A stretch of 64,000 nucleotides of DNA from Sisyra terminalis (taxonomy: Eukaryota; Arthropoda; Insecta; Neuroptera; Sisyridae), in NCBI GenBank assembly GCA_958496175.1, contig OY292280.1:14756001-14820000 (forward strand), written 5' to 3'. The position numbers were made by a program, and so were the translations under genes. Within the stretch, counting starts at the first letter, position 1. The number at the start of each line of letters is the position of its first letter. The notes beneath the pieces were generated by a model. That model did not search any database. It had not been told where the DNA came from and saw nothing but the letters and a program-made list of their open reading frames with translations. This document shows positions 47,556 to 60,698 of the stretch, piece by piece.

Positions 47556-50500
47556 ATGATGGAACAGACATCGAATTCAGTGGGACATGGAGAAGGAGCT
47601 GGCATATCAGGTTCGAGTGAAGCTACGAGTGAATCTGGATGTCATCGCAAAGGACATCGTCGTCAAGAGTCGATGTACGCGATGACTGGTCTTTACGCCG
47701 ATAGTACTGAAAGAAATTGTGATAGTGAACCTATTTCAAGTACAAATTTTTGTCATGACACAGTCATCAAATGCCACAGTCGAAATCCATCAGCAAGCAT
47801 TATCGACAGGTAATATCATAATCATAAGGGGTCATTCATAAATTACATAAGACTTTCGCTACTTTACATCCCGCCTTGCCATAGCAAGACAAAATATCCT
47901 TTTTGTAAATATAATAAAAATACAAAATGTATGACTGTCCCTCATCGCAAAGTGCTTTACGTAATTTATGAATCCATTTTTATTAATTTTTCACCCTCCT
48001 CCTCTTACAGGGAAAAAGAACGTTCTCTACAAACACGTCCAGAACACCATTTAATGGAAAACTCAAAAGAGTGTGGAATTTTAAGCTGCCGACCAATGTT
48101 CTTGCAAAAATATGCTGGAATCAAAGTAATGTTTAATTTTTTTCCGAAGACAAATTAACGAAATTTTCCTTCTGAAAAACGGATGAGTGAATTTTAGCTC
48201 ATTGAAATCAGAAACAATGAAGAATAAGTGCTTAGAGTCTGAACTAGCACACGCATGAGATTGGATAAAGACAAGCAATACTTGCCACTACTGAAATATA
48301 GTATTGTTATGATGAGTCTCCATAAAATTGAAAATATTGATACTCTAATATTAGAAGTATAGAGTCTATTTTTTTAGATAATGTCTCCCCCTACATCAAT
48401 ATAGATCCTTACAATATAAAATCCGAGCTTGATTTCAAGTGGCATACATTTGATATAAATAGTTTCTTTTGAAATCTCTTGCGATGCGTTTTAGAAAGAA
48501 TTTTGCACCTCTTCTATGTCGTGGATGTGGTCGTAACTAGACTTGATTAAACTAAAATAAAAGTTTATGATAGAGGCACATATTATATGAAATTAAATTA
48601 ATTTGGAAAAGTTTTTGATTACTTTACAGGGGTTTGTATTTTTGCTGTCCTTCCTCGTTACGTTACAGCAAGCATTAAGTTCTGGATACATTAATTCTGT
48701 GATAACTACAATTGAAAAACGTTTCGAAATACCGTCAAGTTTGTCTGGTTTGATTGCGTCTTCATATGAAATCGGCAACGTAATTACAGTGATCTTCGTC
48801 AGTTATTTGGGGAGTCGCCGCCACATTCCCGTCTGGATTGCAATTGGTGCCGTAATCATGGGCATAGGTTCACTGATTTTCATGTTGCCACACTTCCTTG
48901 GTGAACACAATGCAGCCACCTTGGTTGTCAATTCGTCAAATGACAATATTTGTCGTGGAGTGAGTGTGCAAGATGATATGGTCGGCTTAGGACGCCTTTC
49001 TTCAGGATTACAGGCTCCACCTTTAGCACCCCATAACAATTTACTTGGCGACAACTGTATACAGGGTAGTCCTTCAACCGCTGCTCCTGTTATGATCTTT
49101 GTTCTTGCTCAACTATTACTAGGATGTGGAGGTTCCCCTCTTTTCACTTTAGGTACTACGTATATTGATGATCATGTGCGTCCCGACAGCGCTTCTCTTT
49201 ACATCGGTAAAAGAAAAATAAACCTCAACCTACAAAATAACTCACTGAATTTGCGGGTTTCAGGATGTATGTACAGTATGGCTGCTTTCGGACCCGTTCT
49301 TGGATTTTTATTAGGAGCTTACCTGCTTTCATTTCATATGGACTCACTATCGAACGCTATCATTGGAATCGGCCCTGGGGACTATCGATGGGTGGGCATG
49401 TGGTGGGGTGGTTTTTTACTTTGCGGACTTCTACTTATTATTGTTGCAATTCCATTCTATTCGTTCCCAAAAACGCTACAGCGGGAAAAAGAGAAACTAC
49501 TCTACGTGGAAAAGGCAAATCCCGCATCTAATTCAAACCTTAATTCAAATAGAGATACTCGATACGGAAAAGACATCAAAGGTATTATGATTAAACTAAA
49601 CATTGTATATGATTTGTTAATTGTTAATGGTTCGTAGATATTCCTCGATCTATGTGGCGATTGGTTTGTAACCCTGTTTATGTCGTCACTTGTCTAGGTG
49701 CCTGCATGGAACTAATTATTGTTTCTGGATTCGTGGTTTTTCTTCCCAAATACCTAGAAACCCAGTTTTCACTAGGGAAAAGTCAAGCTAGTGTTTTTAC
49801 TGGTATAAAGTTGATACTAATACGATAACCGTTGTTGCTAATATTTGCTTCTAGGTTCTATTGCTATTCCGGGAGCTTGTATTGGTATTTTTATGGGAGG
49901 ATGTTTATTGAAACGATTGGAACTACGACCAAAAGGAGCCGTGCAGTTTGTTTTGGTTTCGAATATAATTTGTCTTTTATGTTACACACTTTTGTTTTTC
50001 CTTGGCTGTGATAATGTTAAAATGGCGGGCACAACTATACCTTACTACGATAGGTGAGTTAAAAAAAAAAACTATAGAATCGCGAATTGATCCCAAAAAG
50101 ATGTCAGCATAAGATGCTATTCTTGGTTTTTCATAAATCGAAAGTAATTATATTTAGTTTTCACTCACATGTATATGTTTACAATGTTTGTTCTCTGTTT
50201 TAATAAATGATGCAGATATTATTGTAGAGTCAATTTATAGTTTTTTGTCATCGAATCGCCATTATTGGCCAGTTGAAACGTTTCTGGTACTTGACTGCGT
50301 ACTAATTGCATTTGTAATGATTTAAGTTTGTTAAATAGTACAAAATCGGAACCATTTCAAGTGAATTTGACGGCGGCATGCAATTTCGGGTGTGAATGTC
50401 GAACGAATGATGTTGAACCCGTTTGTGGTAACAATGGTCTCACATACTTCAGTCCTTGTCATGCTGGATGCACGGCGTTTTCTTCTCGATCCAACTACAC

Positions 50501-51578
50501 AAATTGTGCCTGTAAGAATCGAACTCCTGAAGAAGGCTGCTTATTTATAATGGCTGACTAGCGGCTGATGATGTATCCGATCAGTTTCTAGATACATGAT
50601 CATGCGCTGGCTACAGTAGGGGCGATAGCAACCTCTGTATCTTAATTTGTTGACAGGTATTCATGCGAATCTCAGCCACTGGCCTAGTGGAGCAAGTCCT
50701 CCCTCACTGATCAATACTCCTCAAAACGATTACGCAGAAGTTACTGTCGTTCCAGTCGCGACGGCCGGTCCTTGCAACTCGGCGTGTCGCACCATTTATC
50801 CTTTTCTCATTCTACTTTTCTTCATGACTTTTATTGTCGCAATTACTCAAATGCCTTTATTGATGATCGTCTTAAGGTACTTATCGAAACAGCCAACTTA
50901 CAGAAACTAATTGTGAAATTCATCGACCTTTAATTTTGCAGATCTGTCAATGAAGAAGAACGTTCGTTCGCGTTAGGAATGCAATTTGTTATATTTCGAT
51001 TGTTTGGCTATATTCCAGCACCAATTTTGTTTGGAAATTTGATCGATTCAACGTGCATTTTGTGGAAAAATGCATGTGGAGAAAAAGGAGGACGATGTCT
51101 TTTGTACGATATTGAACAGTTTCGATATCGGTTTGTAGGATTATGTGCTGGAATCAAGCTCCTAGCACTTGTAATATTCGCGGTCGATTGGTGGTTGGTT
51201 CGTAGACGTACCACTCTTAACGACACGGGTGTTATTACTGCCAACGAAATTGTTGGTTCAATTATTAGCTTAGATAAATGTAAGTACTGTTATACTCGAT
51301 TGACTTCATTTCTTACACACTAGTTAATCCTTCAGATATTCCTTTCCATTATTCAACTTAATTGAATATTTTTTTTAGTATTTGAAGAGAAAGACAGTGA
51401 ACGAAAAGTTGCATCAGGACCAAATGTAGTGATGTCCAATCCTTCCATTATAAACTCCAGTCCTCAATGTTCTGGGGACAAAATATCAGAAAGTGTACCA
51501 TTGACACCACCTCCATTGGCGCAGGATGAATTAACCAAAATCGAGGCGACACCTTTGACCACCGAACCTCATAAATAA
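47556..51578 (+). CDS. Oatp30B: Organic anion transporting polypeptide (SLCO family, Oatp30B-like)
   Basis: Ten exons: 47556-47809, 48011-48125, 48630-49206, 49264-49581, 49638-49802, 49855-50053, 50327-50511, 50657-50876, 50942-51279, 51379-51578. Phase is kept; 856 residues. ATG ATG at the start has an in-frame TAG four codons upstream. The layout is that of a 12-helix OATP: a hydrophilic N terminus, then FVFLLSFLVTLQQALSSGYI, ASSYEIGNVITVIFVSYLG (family hallmark), a large extracellular Kazal-like domain near 560-600 (CNFGCECRTNDVEPVCGNNG), and the late helices. OATPs take up amphipathic organic anions across the plasma membrane; in insects Oatp74D imports ecdysone. Assignment to the 30B subgroup rests on the motif SVITTIEKRFEIPSSLSGLI and is less certain. 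A poly(A) signal AATAAA lies at 51755-51760. Intron 3 (57 nt) is stop-free and in frame. Confidence 0.9.
47828..47977. mobile_element. Short MITE with CATTCATAAATTAC ends in Oatp intron 1
   Basis: GGGGTCATTCATAAATTACA at the left, and GGATTCATAAATTACGTAAA when the right end is reverse-complemented, form a terminal repeat of about 22 bases. About 150 bases, non-coding, GC-richer inside (CATCCCGCCTTGCC). Such ATTCATAAATTACGTAA ends are widespread in arthropod MITEs. Confidence 0.68.
49207..49263 (+). other. 57-nt stop-free, in-frame intron of the Oatp gene
   Basis: GT at 49207 to AG at 49263, 57 bases, no stop codon in the host frame. Removal joins SLYIG to CMYSMAAFGPVLGF, the expected OATP transmembrane sequence. 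Retention would insert 19 polar and basic residues at the edge of a helix. Confidence 0.75.
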
Positions 51579-51874
51579 TGAGCAGTTATCGATTCTATTT
51601 GTACTATTGTTTAGCTGACGCTGCTGTTGCTTGAACGTAAATCTTTGAAAACTTTTTAAAAAAATATTGACAATATTTGCACTCAGTTTTCTCAGTATCT
51701 TATAAAATCAAAGCACATTGAAAAAAATACAAGAAATTTAGATGAATTTTCGAAAATAAATGCACATTTATACAATAGTGAGATCAAATTAGATTTTTTC
51801 GCTGACTTTGAGCAGTTATTAGGTCTATTGTGGTCTAATTTATGTAATATAATTTATAAAAGTAAACTAGTTGA

Positions 51875-51960
51875 TTCACCACATAGCAGTTACGGATAGA
51901 TCTAATATTATTTGATGACCACTGAGGTAGTTTGCTTGGCAATCGAAATACGTATTTGAG
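51875..51960. repeat. Dispersed repeat, copy 2
   Basis: TAGCAGTTACGGATAGATC, GATGACCACTGAGG and TTGCTTGGCAATCGAAATAC match 11590-11695 in the same orientation. Confidence 0.6.
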
Positions 51961-52612
51961 CAATCCGTCATAAATACATTTTCTTTGAAGTTTTGATCAA
52001 ATATATTTTTATGGTTTACTTTTATAAATTATATAACATAAATTAGACTACAATATATTTTATATATTGTTTAAACAATAGCGAAATGATTTCGATAACT
52101 TCTCAAAAATAAAAATAATGCATACTAGATTTTCGGAGTAAAATATAAATTTTTCATGACAAATTTTTAATATTTTTTTAAGATTTTTACTTAAATTTCA
52201 CCTAGTCACGAATTTTAGATCTCCTATATTTTATTTTTAACTATCCGATCTTAAATTAGTTTACCAAATTCAAGCTATGAGATTTAAATATCACAAGCAA
52301 TTTTTTTAGACTAAATTTTTTTTTTGATTTAAAAAAATACATAATATACTTAAAATTATTTTATTCAAAACCTGAATAGCTTACAAAAACCTTTTGATCT
52401 ACAAGAATCTAAAAATATGTATTTTTAATCCTCAGTTGTAACTAAGTATTATAAAACTTCAAAGAAAAATTTTAGAGATCTTTTATAGGTTAATTAATAG
52501 AGTATATTTTAGTAGAAAGGTTAATTTTGTCTCAGAAGCTTGAATTAAAATCTTAGTTGAATCATTGTAATGAAGGAAACTAGTAGCTAGTTTTTATTTA
52601 TTTCGTTCAAAT

Positions 52613-52818
52613 TCATTTTAGCATACCCACAATCTGGCAACGTTGCATTTACGACTTTGTTTTTAATTTAATTCGCGATATTTCTGTTAATTCCATTTTA
52701 ATATGGTATGATTCTCTCTTTTGGGGCTAAATTTTCATTATGGACCGATTCAATCGCAAATTAAATTAAAAATAAAGTCTAAAATGCAATGTTGACAGAT
52801 TGTGGGTGTGCTAAAATG
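52613..52818. mobile_element. MITE with CATTTTAGCATACCCACAAT ends
   Basis: Left end CATTTTAGCATACCCACAAT; right end read in reverse complement CATTTTAGCACACCCACAAT. The match runs on for about 45 bases (CTGGCAACGTTGCATTT against CTGTCAACATTGCATTT). Length 206 bases, no open frame. A solo end lies at 5085-5125. Confidence 0.78.
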
Positions 52819-55797
52819 GACTTGAGGCATTTATTTAATTTTTATGTGTATGTTTTTAATGTTTTCAATGTGATTGAAGTCCTAATGGTTATGTACTTGG
52901 TGTTAAAAACAAATGAAATAATTGAAAACGTTAAAATTTTTAAATTCTCTCTCTGTCTATATATATATATATATGTTACCGTTAAAACTCGGAGCTATTT
53001 CTTGTCCAAAATTTAACTGTTGTACTGATGACAATGTTGGATTCATGATTTTAATTGGAGAGAGGGGAGTTAAAGAGTAGATTTTATCAAAGTAAATAAA
53101 AAACGCTAATTTGATTTGGCACGAAAGGACTTTTATTATGTTTTTAAGAACATTGAACCTTTCGCCTCCCCCCTTTATCTGGCTTCACTACTGTTTCGTT
53201 TTATTAACTATTCGAATCACATACATTGTAATTTGTGTATTGAAGAGCAAGCTTGTCTGAAACTCAGGAATTGAGGATGTTATGGAGATACAATCGGAGA
53301 GAAAAACACATAAAAATAGAAATTAGTAAATAATTACATCGTATAGCATATCATAAGGCGAATAAATAGGTCGATACTTACAAACTGTACATATGTTAAG
53401 GGAAAATCGGAAATTTCACCAACAATTGTAAACAAAATAAGAAAAAAAAAATATAGAAATTTTTTAACTAACTTTTGGAACGAATACGCACTTATTAATT
53501 TATCAAGTAAGAACCACATATTTGGTCTGTTTATAATTTGTTTCTTAAAAACCGTATAGTAAATAAACTTATGCAAAATTAGTTTCCTCCTAAATTTAAA
53601 CGACATATTTTGAAATTTGGGATGCCAAGTAGCATTTACTTGCTAATAAAAATAAATTTAGTCTTTTCGATCACTGAATCTCCATAGGATTACGTGTATC
53701 ATCATAGTATCTTTAAATTGTAATAACTTTTTAACGACTTAGTGTATTGCTTTAAAATTTTCACAAACACTTGAGCATTGAATAAGAAACATTCTCCTAA
53801 ATTTTTGACATTTTGACATATCTTCATTACATCCTTAAGTATTCACATTATAAAGTCAAAGCAATTTGCTGGAGAGTAAAGTAAATAAGCAGACAGTTTC
53901 GAGAAATGTCAAAGTTTGAGTTTTAACGATACTGTAAATAATCACACTGTTTATGTGAGAGAAAAAACTCTACGATAGTATGTGGGTGTGTTTTGCTCAA
54001 TCCGTGAAATGGTTAATGGCCTTATGGCATATACATGAATTTCGTACTTATAGATCTGTATACTTCTGAAACTCGGGTGAAAATATTTTTTTTTCACAGG
54101 GTTCAGATGCTTTTTAAAATGAATATTCTCTATTTTTCCACAGTCATCCGAAATCATGGAATGGTTATAAAATCTTTCCTTGCTTCACGGAATCGGCACA
54201 TTTCCATTTTGTTTCCTGGATCGGGCGAAACGTATATAAATAATAAATTAATTTTTGTGCTCTATGTTTCTCAAATTACAGAAAGAGAAACAATATGAAA
54301 TATTTTCTTGTTAAAAAATCTTTATTATAACGAATGTATTATGTGTTTATTGTAAAATACATTTACATTGATAAATCTTTTTTTCTGTACTTTTTATTGA
54401 AGCCAATTTTTCAGAAGCTTGATAAATTTCGATTAAGTGGTATTAGAGTGCAGTTCTTAAAGAAATTGCTGACAAATAGTCGGCAGAATATGTTCAAGAT
54501 CATGGGCTCTGAGGGATGTGATAGTTTTTTAGGAAGTGAGTCAAGGTTTCGCAATCCTCGCGAATTGAAATTGGAAATTCTATTTACATATACAAGACAG
54601 GGTGAACGAATTGGAGGCTCAAATATGCGAGAAGCACGCAACTAATTTTATACGAGATCAATGGGATACCCTGATGTGGTGAGGCCGGAGAGGGCTTATT
54701 AAAAATACACGACAGTGCCATTATTGCAATCATCCTTGCCATATTATAAGAAAAACATAACGTAACACTTTCTCGCCCAAAACACCAAATTAAATTAAGC
54801 AAATGCTGAGACATTGTGTGGTACTGAAAAAACTGTTGAATTTACTTTAGGCAAACTTAAGTTTTGAACGCATTTTCGCAATATCTTAAATTTTAAGACA
54901 TTCAGCAATATATCTAAATATATAATAATATATATAATATAATAATAATAATATAAAAATATATCTAAATTTAAATAATTTTTTGACATAAAGCTTTGAC
55001 GTAAAAGAAATTGGCGCATAGATTTTTTTAGAAATCATACACCTTTTGCCATCTAGAGGAAATGAGCTTAACTTTTCGTAACCGAACAAATTTGGCCGGC
55101 AATTGGGAAATTTTAAGGGTGGTTTGCCCCCCTTATTATATTGAGTCCGATTATGATTGGGATATCAATTGAAAGCTATTGAATTATTCTATCGATTGAT
55201 ATCAAAATATTACCTATATCTTCAAGCAGTAACTTAAAAATTTGATTTTCCCTAGGTGACTCTTGGCCTACATAAAATGTTACTTAAATCTTGTGATTTC
55301 ACGTAAAAAGTAATTGAAAACATTACTCTTATATAAAATTGATGGTTTACAGCTAAATTTGACACTTAAATGTTGATTAAAGGTCTACTTTTTGAGAAAT
55401 AAGCGTCTAAAGGGGGTCTATCATTATCTACATTTAGGGTCAAAAATAACTTTATTTCTTCACTCCTATCGCTATAAATCGATCAATTATTAGTTAAGAA
55501 TTCAAAATATAACATTTTTTCCGCTCGAACATCATTTAAAATTGTATTTTTAACCAATTTTATTTGCATGTTTAGCTGATGTCAAAGTTGTTTATGTTGT
55601 GCTTTGTAGGCAACCCGGTGAGCATCAATAAAACAAAATTCGACGATTTGCCCTTTTTGAACATGTCAATATTCAGTACTCTAACTCAAATTTTAGATAT
55701 TTAAGGGGGATTTTCTTTATGTCCAATAATGATTGGAGTACCAATTGAAAGCTAATGAATTACTCAATTGATTTATCAAAAAAAACCATCAATATGT

Positions 55798-56370
55798 TTA
55801 AACTATGACATTAAAATTTGAGTATCCGTAAGCGACTACTTCCCTATCTGACATTTAAGGGTGGTTTGCCCCCTTTATTTTATAAAATATGACTATGATT
55901 GTGATACTATTTGAAAGCTATTGAATTATTCTATCCATTGATATCAAAATATTACCAATATCTCCAAGCAGTAACTTGAAAATTTGATTTTCCCATATCG
56001 ACTCTTGACCTTTATAAAATTCTACTGAAATCATGTGATTTTACGTACAAAGTAATTAAAAACATAACTGTCAATCAAAATGAATGATATACAGCTAAAT
56101 TTGACACTTAAATTGTGCTTAAAGGTCTACTTCTCCATAAATTAGCGTTTAAAGGGACCTAAAGAGTCGCCTAAGGAAAATCAAATTTTCAAGTAACTGC
56201 TTGGAAATATTGGTAATATTTTGATATCAATGGATAGAATAATTCAATAGCTTTCAATTGGTATCACAATCATAATCACATTCTATACAATAAAGGGGGA
56301 AAACCACCCTTAGATGTCAGAAAGGGAAGTAGTCGCTTACGGATACTCAAATTTTAATGTCATAGTTTAA
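55798..56370. repeat. Inner palindrome 1 (~573 bp)
   Basis: Inverted halves meet near 56084. TAAACTATGACATTAAAATT at the left returns as AATTTTAATGTCATAGTTTA at the right, and CTATCCATTGATATCAAAAT returns as ATTTTGATATCAATGGATAG. The halves differ by roughly 5-10%, unlike the near-identical outer arms. Flanked on both sides by the same unit beginning CTACTTTTTGAGAAATAAGC. Confidence 0.8.
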
Positions 56371-57527
56371 TGTCTACTTTTTGAGAAATAAGCGTCTAAA
56401 GGGGGTCTATCATTATCTACATTTAGGGTCAAAAATATCTTTATTTCTTCACTCCTATCGCTATAAATCGATCAATTATTAGTTAAGAATTCAAAATATA
56501 ACATTTTTTCCGCTCGAACATCATTTAAAATTGTATTTTTAACCAATTTTATTTGCATGTTTAGCTGATGTCAAAGTTGTTTATGTTGTGCTTTGTAGGC
56601 AACCCGGTGAGCATCAATAAAACAAAATTCGACGATTTGCCCTTTTTGAACATGTCAATATTCAGTACTCTAACTCAAATTTTAGATATTTAAGGGGGAT
56701 TTTCTTTATGTCCAGTAATGATTGGGGTATCAATTGAAAGCTAATGAATTATTCTATTGATTTATCAAAAAAAACCATCAATATGTTTAAACTATGACAT
56801 TAAAATTTGAGTATCCGTAAGCGACTACTTCCCTATCTGACATTTAAGGGTGGTTTGCCCCCTTTATTTTATAAAATATGACTATGATTGTGATACTATT
56901 TGAAAGCTATTGAATTATTCTATCCATTGATATCAAAAAAATACCAATATCTCCAAGCAGTAACTTGAAAATTTGATTTTCCCAAGGTGACTCTTGGCCT
57001 AAATAAAATGTTACTTAAATCTTATGATTTCGCGAAAAAGTAATTAAAAACATTACTCTTATATAAAATTGATGGTTTACAGCTAAATTTGACACTTAAA
57101 TGTTGATTAAAGGTCTACTTTTTGAGAAATAAGCGTCTAAAGGGGGTCTGTCATTATCTTCATTTAGGGTCAAAAATATCTTTATTTCTTCACTCCTATT
57201 GCTATAAATCGATCAATTATTAGTTAAGAATTTAAAATATAACATTTTTTCCGCTCGAACATCATTTAAAATTGTATTTTTAACCAATTTTATTTGCATG
57301 TTTAGCTGATGTCAAAGTTGTTTATGTTGTGCTTTGTAGGCAACCCGGTGAGCATCAATAAAACAAAATTCGACGATTTGCCCTTTTTGAACATGTTAAT
57401 ATTCAGTACTCTAACTCAAATTTTAGATATTTAAGGGGGATTTTCTTTATGTCCAGTAATGATTGGGGTATCAATTGAAAGCTAATGAATTATTCTATTG
57501 ATTTATCAAAAAAAACCATCAATATGT

Positions 57528-58104
57528 TTAAACTATGACATTAAAATTTGAGTATCCGTAAGCGACTACTTCCCTTTCTGACATCTAAGGGTGGTTTTCC
57601 CCCTTTATTGTATAGAATGTGATTATGATTGTGATACCAATTGAAAGCTATTGAATTATTCTATCCATTGATATCAAAATATTACCAATATTTCCAAGCA
57701 GTTACTTGAAAATTTGATTTTCCTTAGGCGACTCTTTAGGTCCCTTTAAACGCTAATTTATGGAGAAGTAGACCTTTAAGCACAATTTAAGTGTCAAATT
57801 TAGCTGTATATCATTCATTTTGATTGACAGTTATGTTTTTAATTACTTTGTACGTAAAATCACATGATTTCAGTAGAATTTTATAAAGGTCAAGAGTCGA
57901 TATGGGAAAATCAAATTTTCAAGTTACTGCTTGGAGATATTGGTAATATTTTGATATCAATGGATAGAATAATTCAATAGCTTTCAAATAGTATCACAAT
58001 CATAGTCATATTTTATAAAATAAAGGGGGCAAACCACCCTTAAATGCCAGAAAGGTAAGAAGTCGCTTACAGATACTCAAATTTTAATGTCATAGTTTAA
58101 ACAT
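57528..58104. repeat. Inner palindrome 2 (~577 bp), in the central region
   Basis: The same unit as the other two inner palindromes, offset by about 989 bases from the copy at 58517-59089. It lies across the right side of the main axis, so it has no mirror partner in the left half. It carries small unique changes, for example AAATGCCAGAAAGGTAAG near 58043. Confidence 0.75.
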
Positions 58105-58516
58105 ATTGATGGTTTTTTTTGATAAATCAATAGAATAATTCATTAGCTTTCAATTGATACCCCAATCATTACTGGACATAAAGAAAATCCCCCTTAAATA
58201 TCTTAAATTTGAGTTAGAGTACTGAATATTGACATGTTCAAAAAGGGCAAATCGTCGAATTTTGTTTTATTGATGCTCACCGGGTTGCCTACAAAGCACA
58301 ACATAAACAACTTTGACATCAGCTAAACATGCAAATAAAATTGGTTAAAAATACAATTTTAAATGATGTTCGAGCGGAAAAAATGTTATATTTTGAATTC
58401 TTAACTAATAATTGATCGATTTATAGCGATAGGAGTGAAGAAATAAAGATATTTTTGACCCTAAATGTAGATAATGATAGACCCCCTTTAGACGCTTATT
58501 TCTCAAAAAGTAGACA

Positions 58517-59089
58517 TTAAACTATGACATTAAAATTTGAGTATCCGTAAGCGACTACTTCCCTTTCTGACATCTAAGGGTGGTTTTCCCCCTTTATTGT
58601 ATAGAATGTGATTATGATTGTGATACCAATTGAAAGCTATTGAATTATTCTATCCATTGATATCAAAATATTACCAATATTTCCAAGCAGTTACTTGAAA
58701 ATTTGATTTTCCTTAGGCGACTCTTTAGGTCCCTTTAAACGCTAATTTATGGAGAAGTAGACCTTTAAGCACAATTTAAGTGTCAAATTTAGCTGTATAT
58801 CATTCATTTTGATTGACAGTTATGTTTTTAATTACTTTGTACGTAAAATCACATGATTTCAGTAGAATTTTATAAAGGTCAAGAGTCGATATGGGAAAAT
58901 CAAATTTTCAAGTTACTGCTTGGAGATATTGGTAATATTTTGATATCAATGGATAGAATAATTCAATAGCTTTCAAATAGTATCACAATCATAGTCATAT
59001 TTTATAAAATAAAGGGGGCAAACCACCCTTAAATGTCAGATAGGGAAGTAGTCGCTTACGGATACTCAAATTTTAATGTCATAGTTTAA
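58517..59089. repeat. Inner palindrome 3, mirror of inner palindrome 1
   Basis: Exact mirror partner of 55798-56370 about the main axis. Direct-repeat relationship with 57528-58104 at about 989 bases. Confidence 0.8.
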
Positions 59090-60698
59090 ACATATTGATG
59101 GTTTTTTTTGATAAATCAATTGAGTAATTCATTAGCTTTCAATTGGTACTCCAATCATTATTGGACATAAAGAAAATCCCCCTTAAATATCTAAAATTTG
59201 AGTTAGAGTACTGAATATTGACATGTTCAAAAAGGGCAAATCGTCGAATTTTGTTTTATTGATGCTCACCGGGTTGCCTACAAAGCACAACATAAACAAC
59301 TTTGACATCAGCTAAACATGCAAATAAAATTGGTTAAAAATACAATTTTAAATGATGTTCGAGCGGAAAAAATGTTATATTTTGAATTCTTAACTAATAA
59401 TTGATCGATTTATAGCGATAGGAGTGAAGAAATAAAGTTATTTTTGACCCTAAATGTAGATAATGATAGACCCCCTTTAGACGCTTATTTCTCAAAAAGT
59501 AGACCTTTAATCAACATTTAAGTGTCAAATTTAGCTGTAAACCATCAATTTTATATAAGAGTAATGTTTTCAATTACTTTTTACGTGAAATCACAAGATT
59601 TAAGTAACATTTTATGTAGGCCAAGAGTCACCTAGGGAAAATCAAATTTTTAAGTTACTGCTTGAAGATATAGGTAATATTTTGATATCAATCGATAGAA
59701 TAATTCAATAGCTTTCAATTGATATCCCAATCATAATCGGACTCAATATAATAAGGGGGGCAAACCACCCTTAAAATTTCCCAATTGCCGGCCAAATTTG
59801 TTCGGTTACGAAAAGTTAAGCTCATTTCCTCTAGATGGCAAAAGGTGTATGATTTCTAAAAAAATCTATGCGCCAATTTCTTTTACGTCAAAGCTTTATG
59901 TCAAAAAATTATTTAAATTTAGATATATTTTTATATTATTATTATTATATTATATATATTATTATATATTTAGATATATTGCTGAATGTCTTAAAATTTA
60001 AGATATTGCGAAAATGCGTTCAAAACTTAAGTTTGCCTAAAGTAAATTCAACAGTTTTTTCAGTACCACACAATGTCTCAGCATTTGCTTAATTTAATTT
60101 GGTGTTTTGGGCGAGAAAGTGTTACGTTATGTTTTTCTTATAATATGGCAAGGATGATTGCAATAATGGCACTGTCGTGTATTTTTAATAAGCCCTCTCC
60201 GGCCTCACCACATCAGGGTATCCCATTGATCTCGTATAAAATTAGTTGCGTGCTTCTCGCATATTTGAGCCTCCAATTCGTTCACCCTGTCTTGTATATG
60301 TAAATAGAATTTCCAATTTCAATTCGCGAGGATTGCGAAACCTTGACTCACTTCCTAAAAAACTATCACATCCCTCAGAGCCCATGATCTTGAACATATT
60401 CTGCCGACTATTTGTCAGCAATTTCTTTAAGAACTGCACTCTAATACCACTTAATCGAAATTTATCAAGCTTCTGAAAAATTGGCTTCAATAAAAAGTAC
60501 AGAAAAAAAGATTTATCAATGTAAATGTATTTTACAATAAACACATAATACATTCGTTATAATAAAGATTTTTTAACAAGAAAATATTTCATATTGTTTC
60601 TCTTTCTGTAATTTGAGAAACATAGAGCACAAAAATTAATTTATTATTTATATACGTTTCGCCCGATCCAGGAAACAAAATGGAAATGTGCCGATTCC

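Larger units (their letters stand above)
51579..54188. other. Spacer after the Oatp gene
   Basis: It has the Oatp 3' UTR, the dispersed repeat copy at 51875-51960, the MITE at 52613-52818 and a short (TA)n at 52960-52974. The other open frames are short and show no family features. I see no gene. Confidence 0.6.
54189..60698. repeat. 6.5-kb hierarchical palindrome (foldback-like)
   Basis: The two halves are reverse complements about a fixed axis: every matched pair of positions sums to 114887 (for example 54189/60698 and 54886/60001), so the arms have no net indels. The outer arms (54189 to about 56982, and 57905 to 60698) look identical outside and differ by only a few bases inside; the middle 0.9 kb is not palindromic about this axis. 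The outermost base pairs are GGAATCGGCACATTTCC and its complement; the flanks differ and no target duplication was found. The inner part is built from repeated units in both orientations. Open frames inside are mirrored and unrecognised. A Drosophila FB-type foldback transposon is the nearest known analogue; an assembly artefact is the alternative. Confidence 0.9.

Noticed and set aside
54334..54645. 103-codon frame, mirrored at 60242-60553
   Set aside because: The duplication follows from the palindrome itself and the protein matches no family I recognise; there is no coding evidence beyond length.
55098..59800. CRISPR-like array of regular repeats
   Set aside because: Units are hundreds of bases long, occur in both orientations and have no short spacers; the window is eukaryotic.
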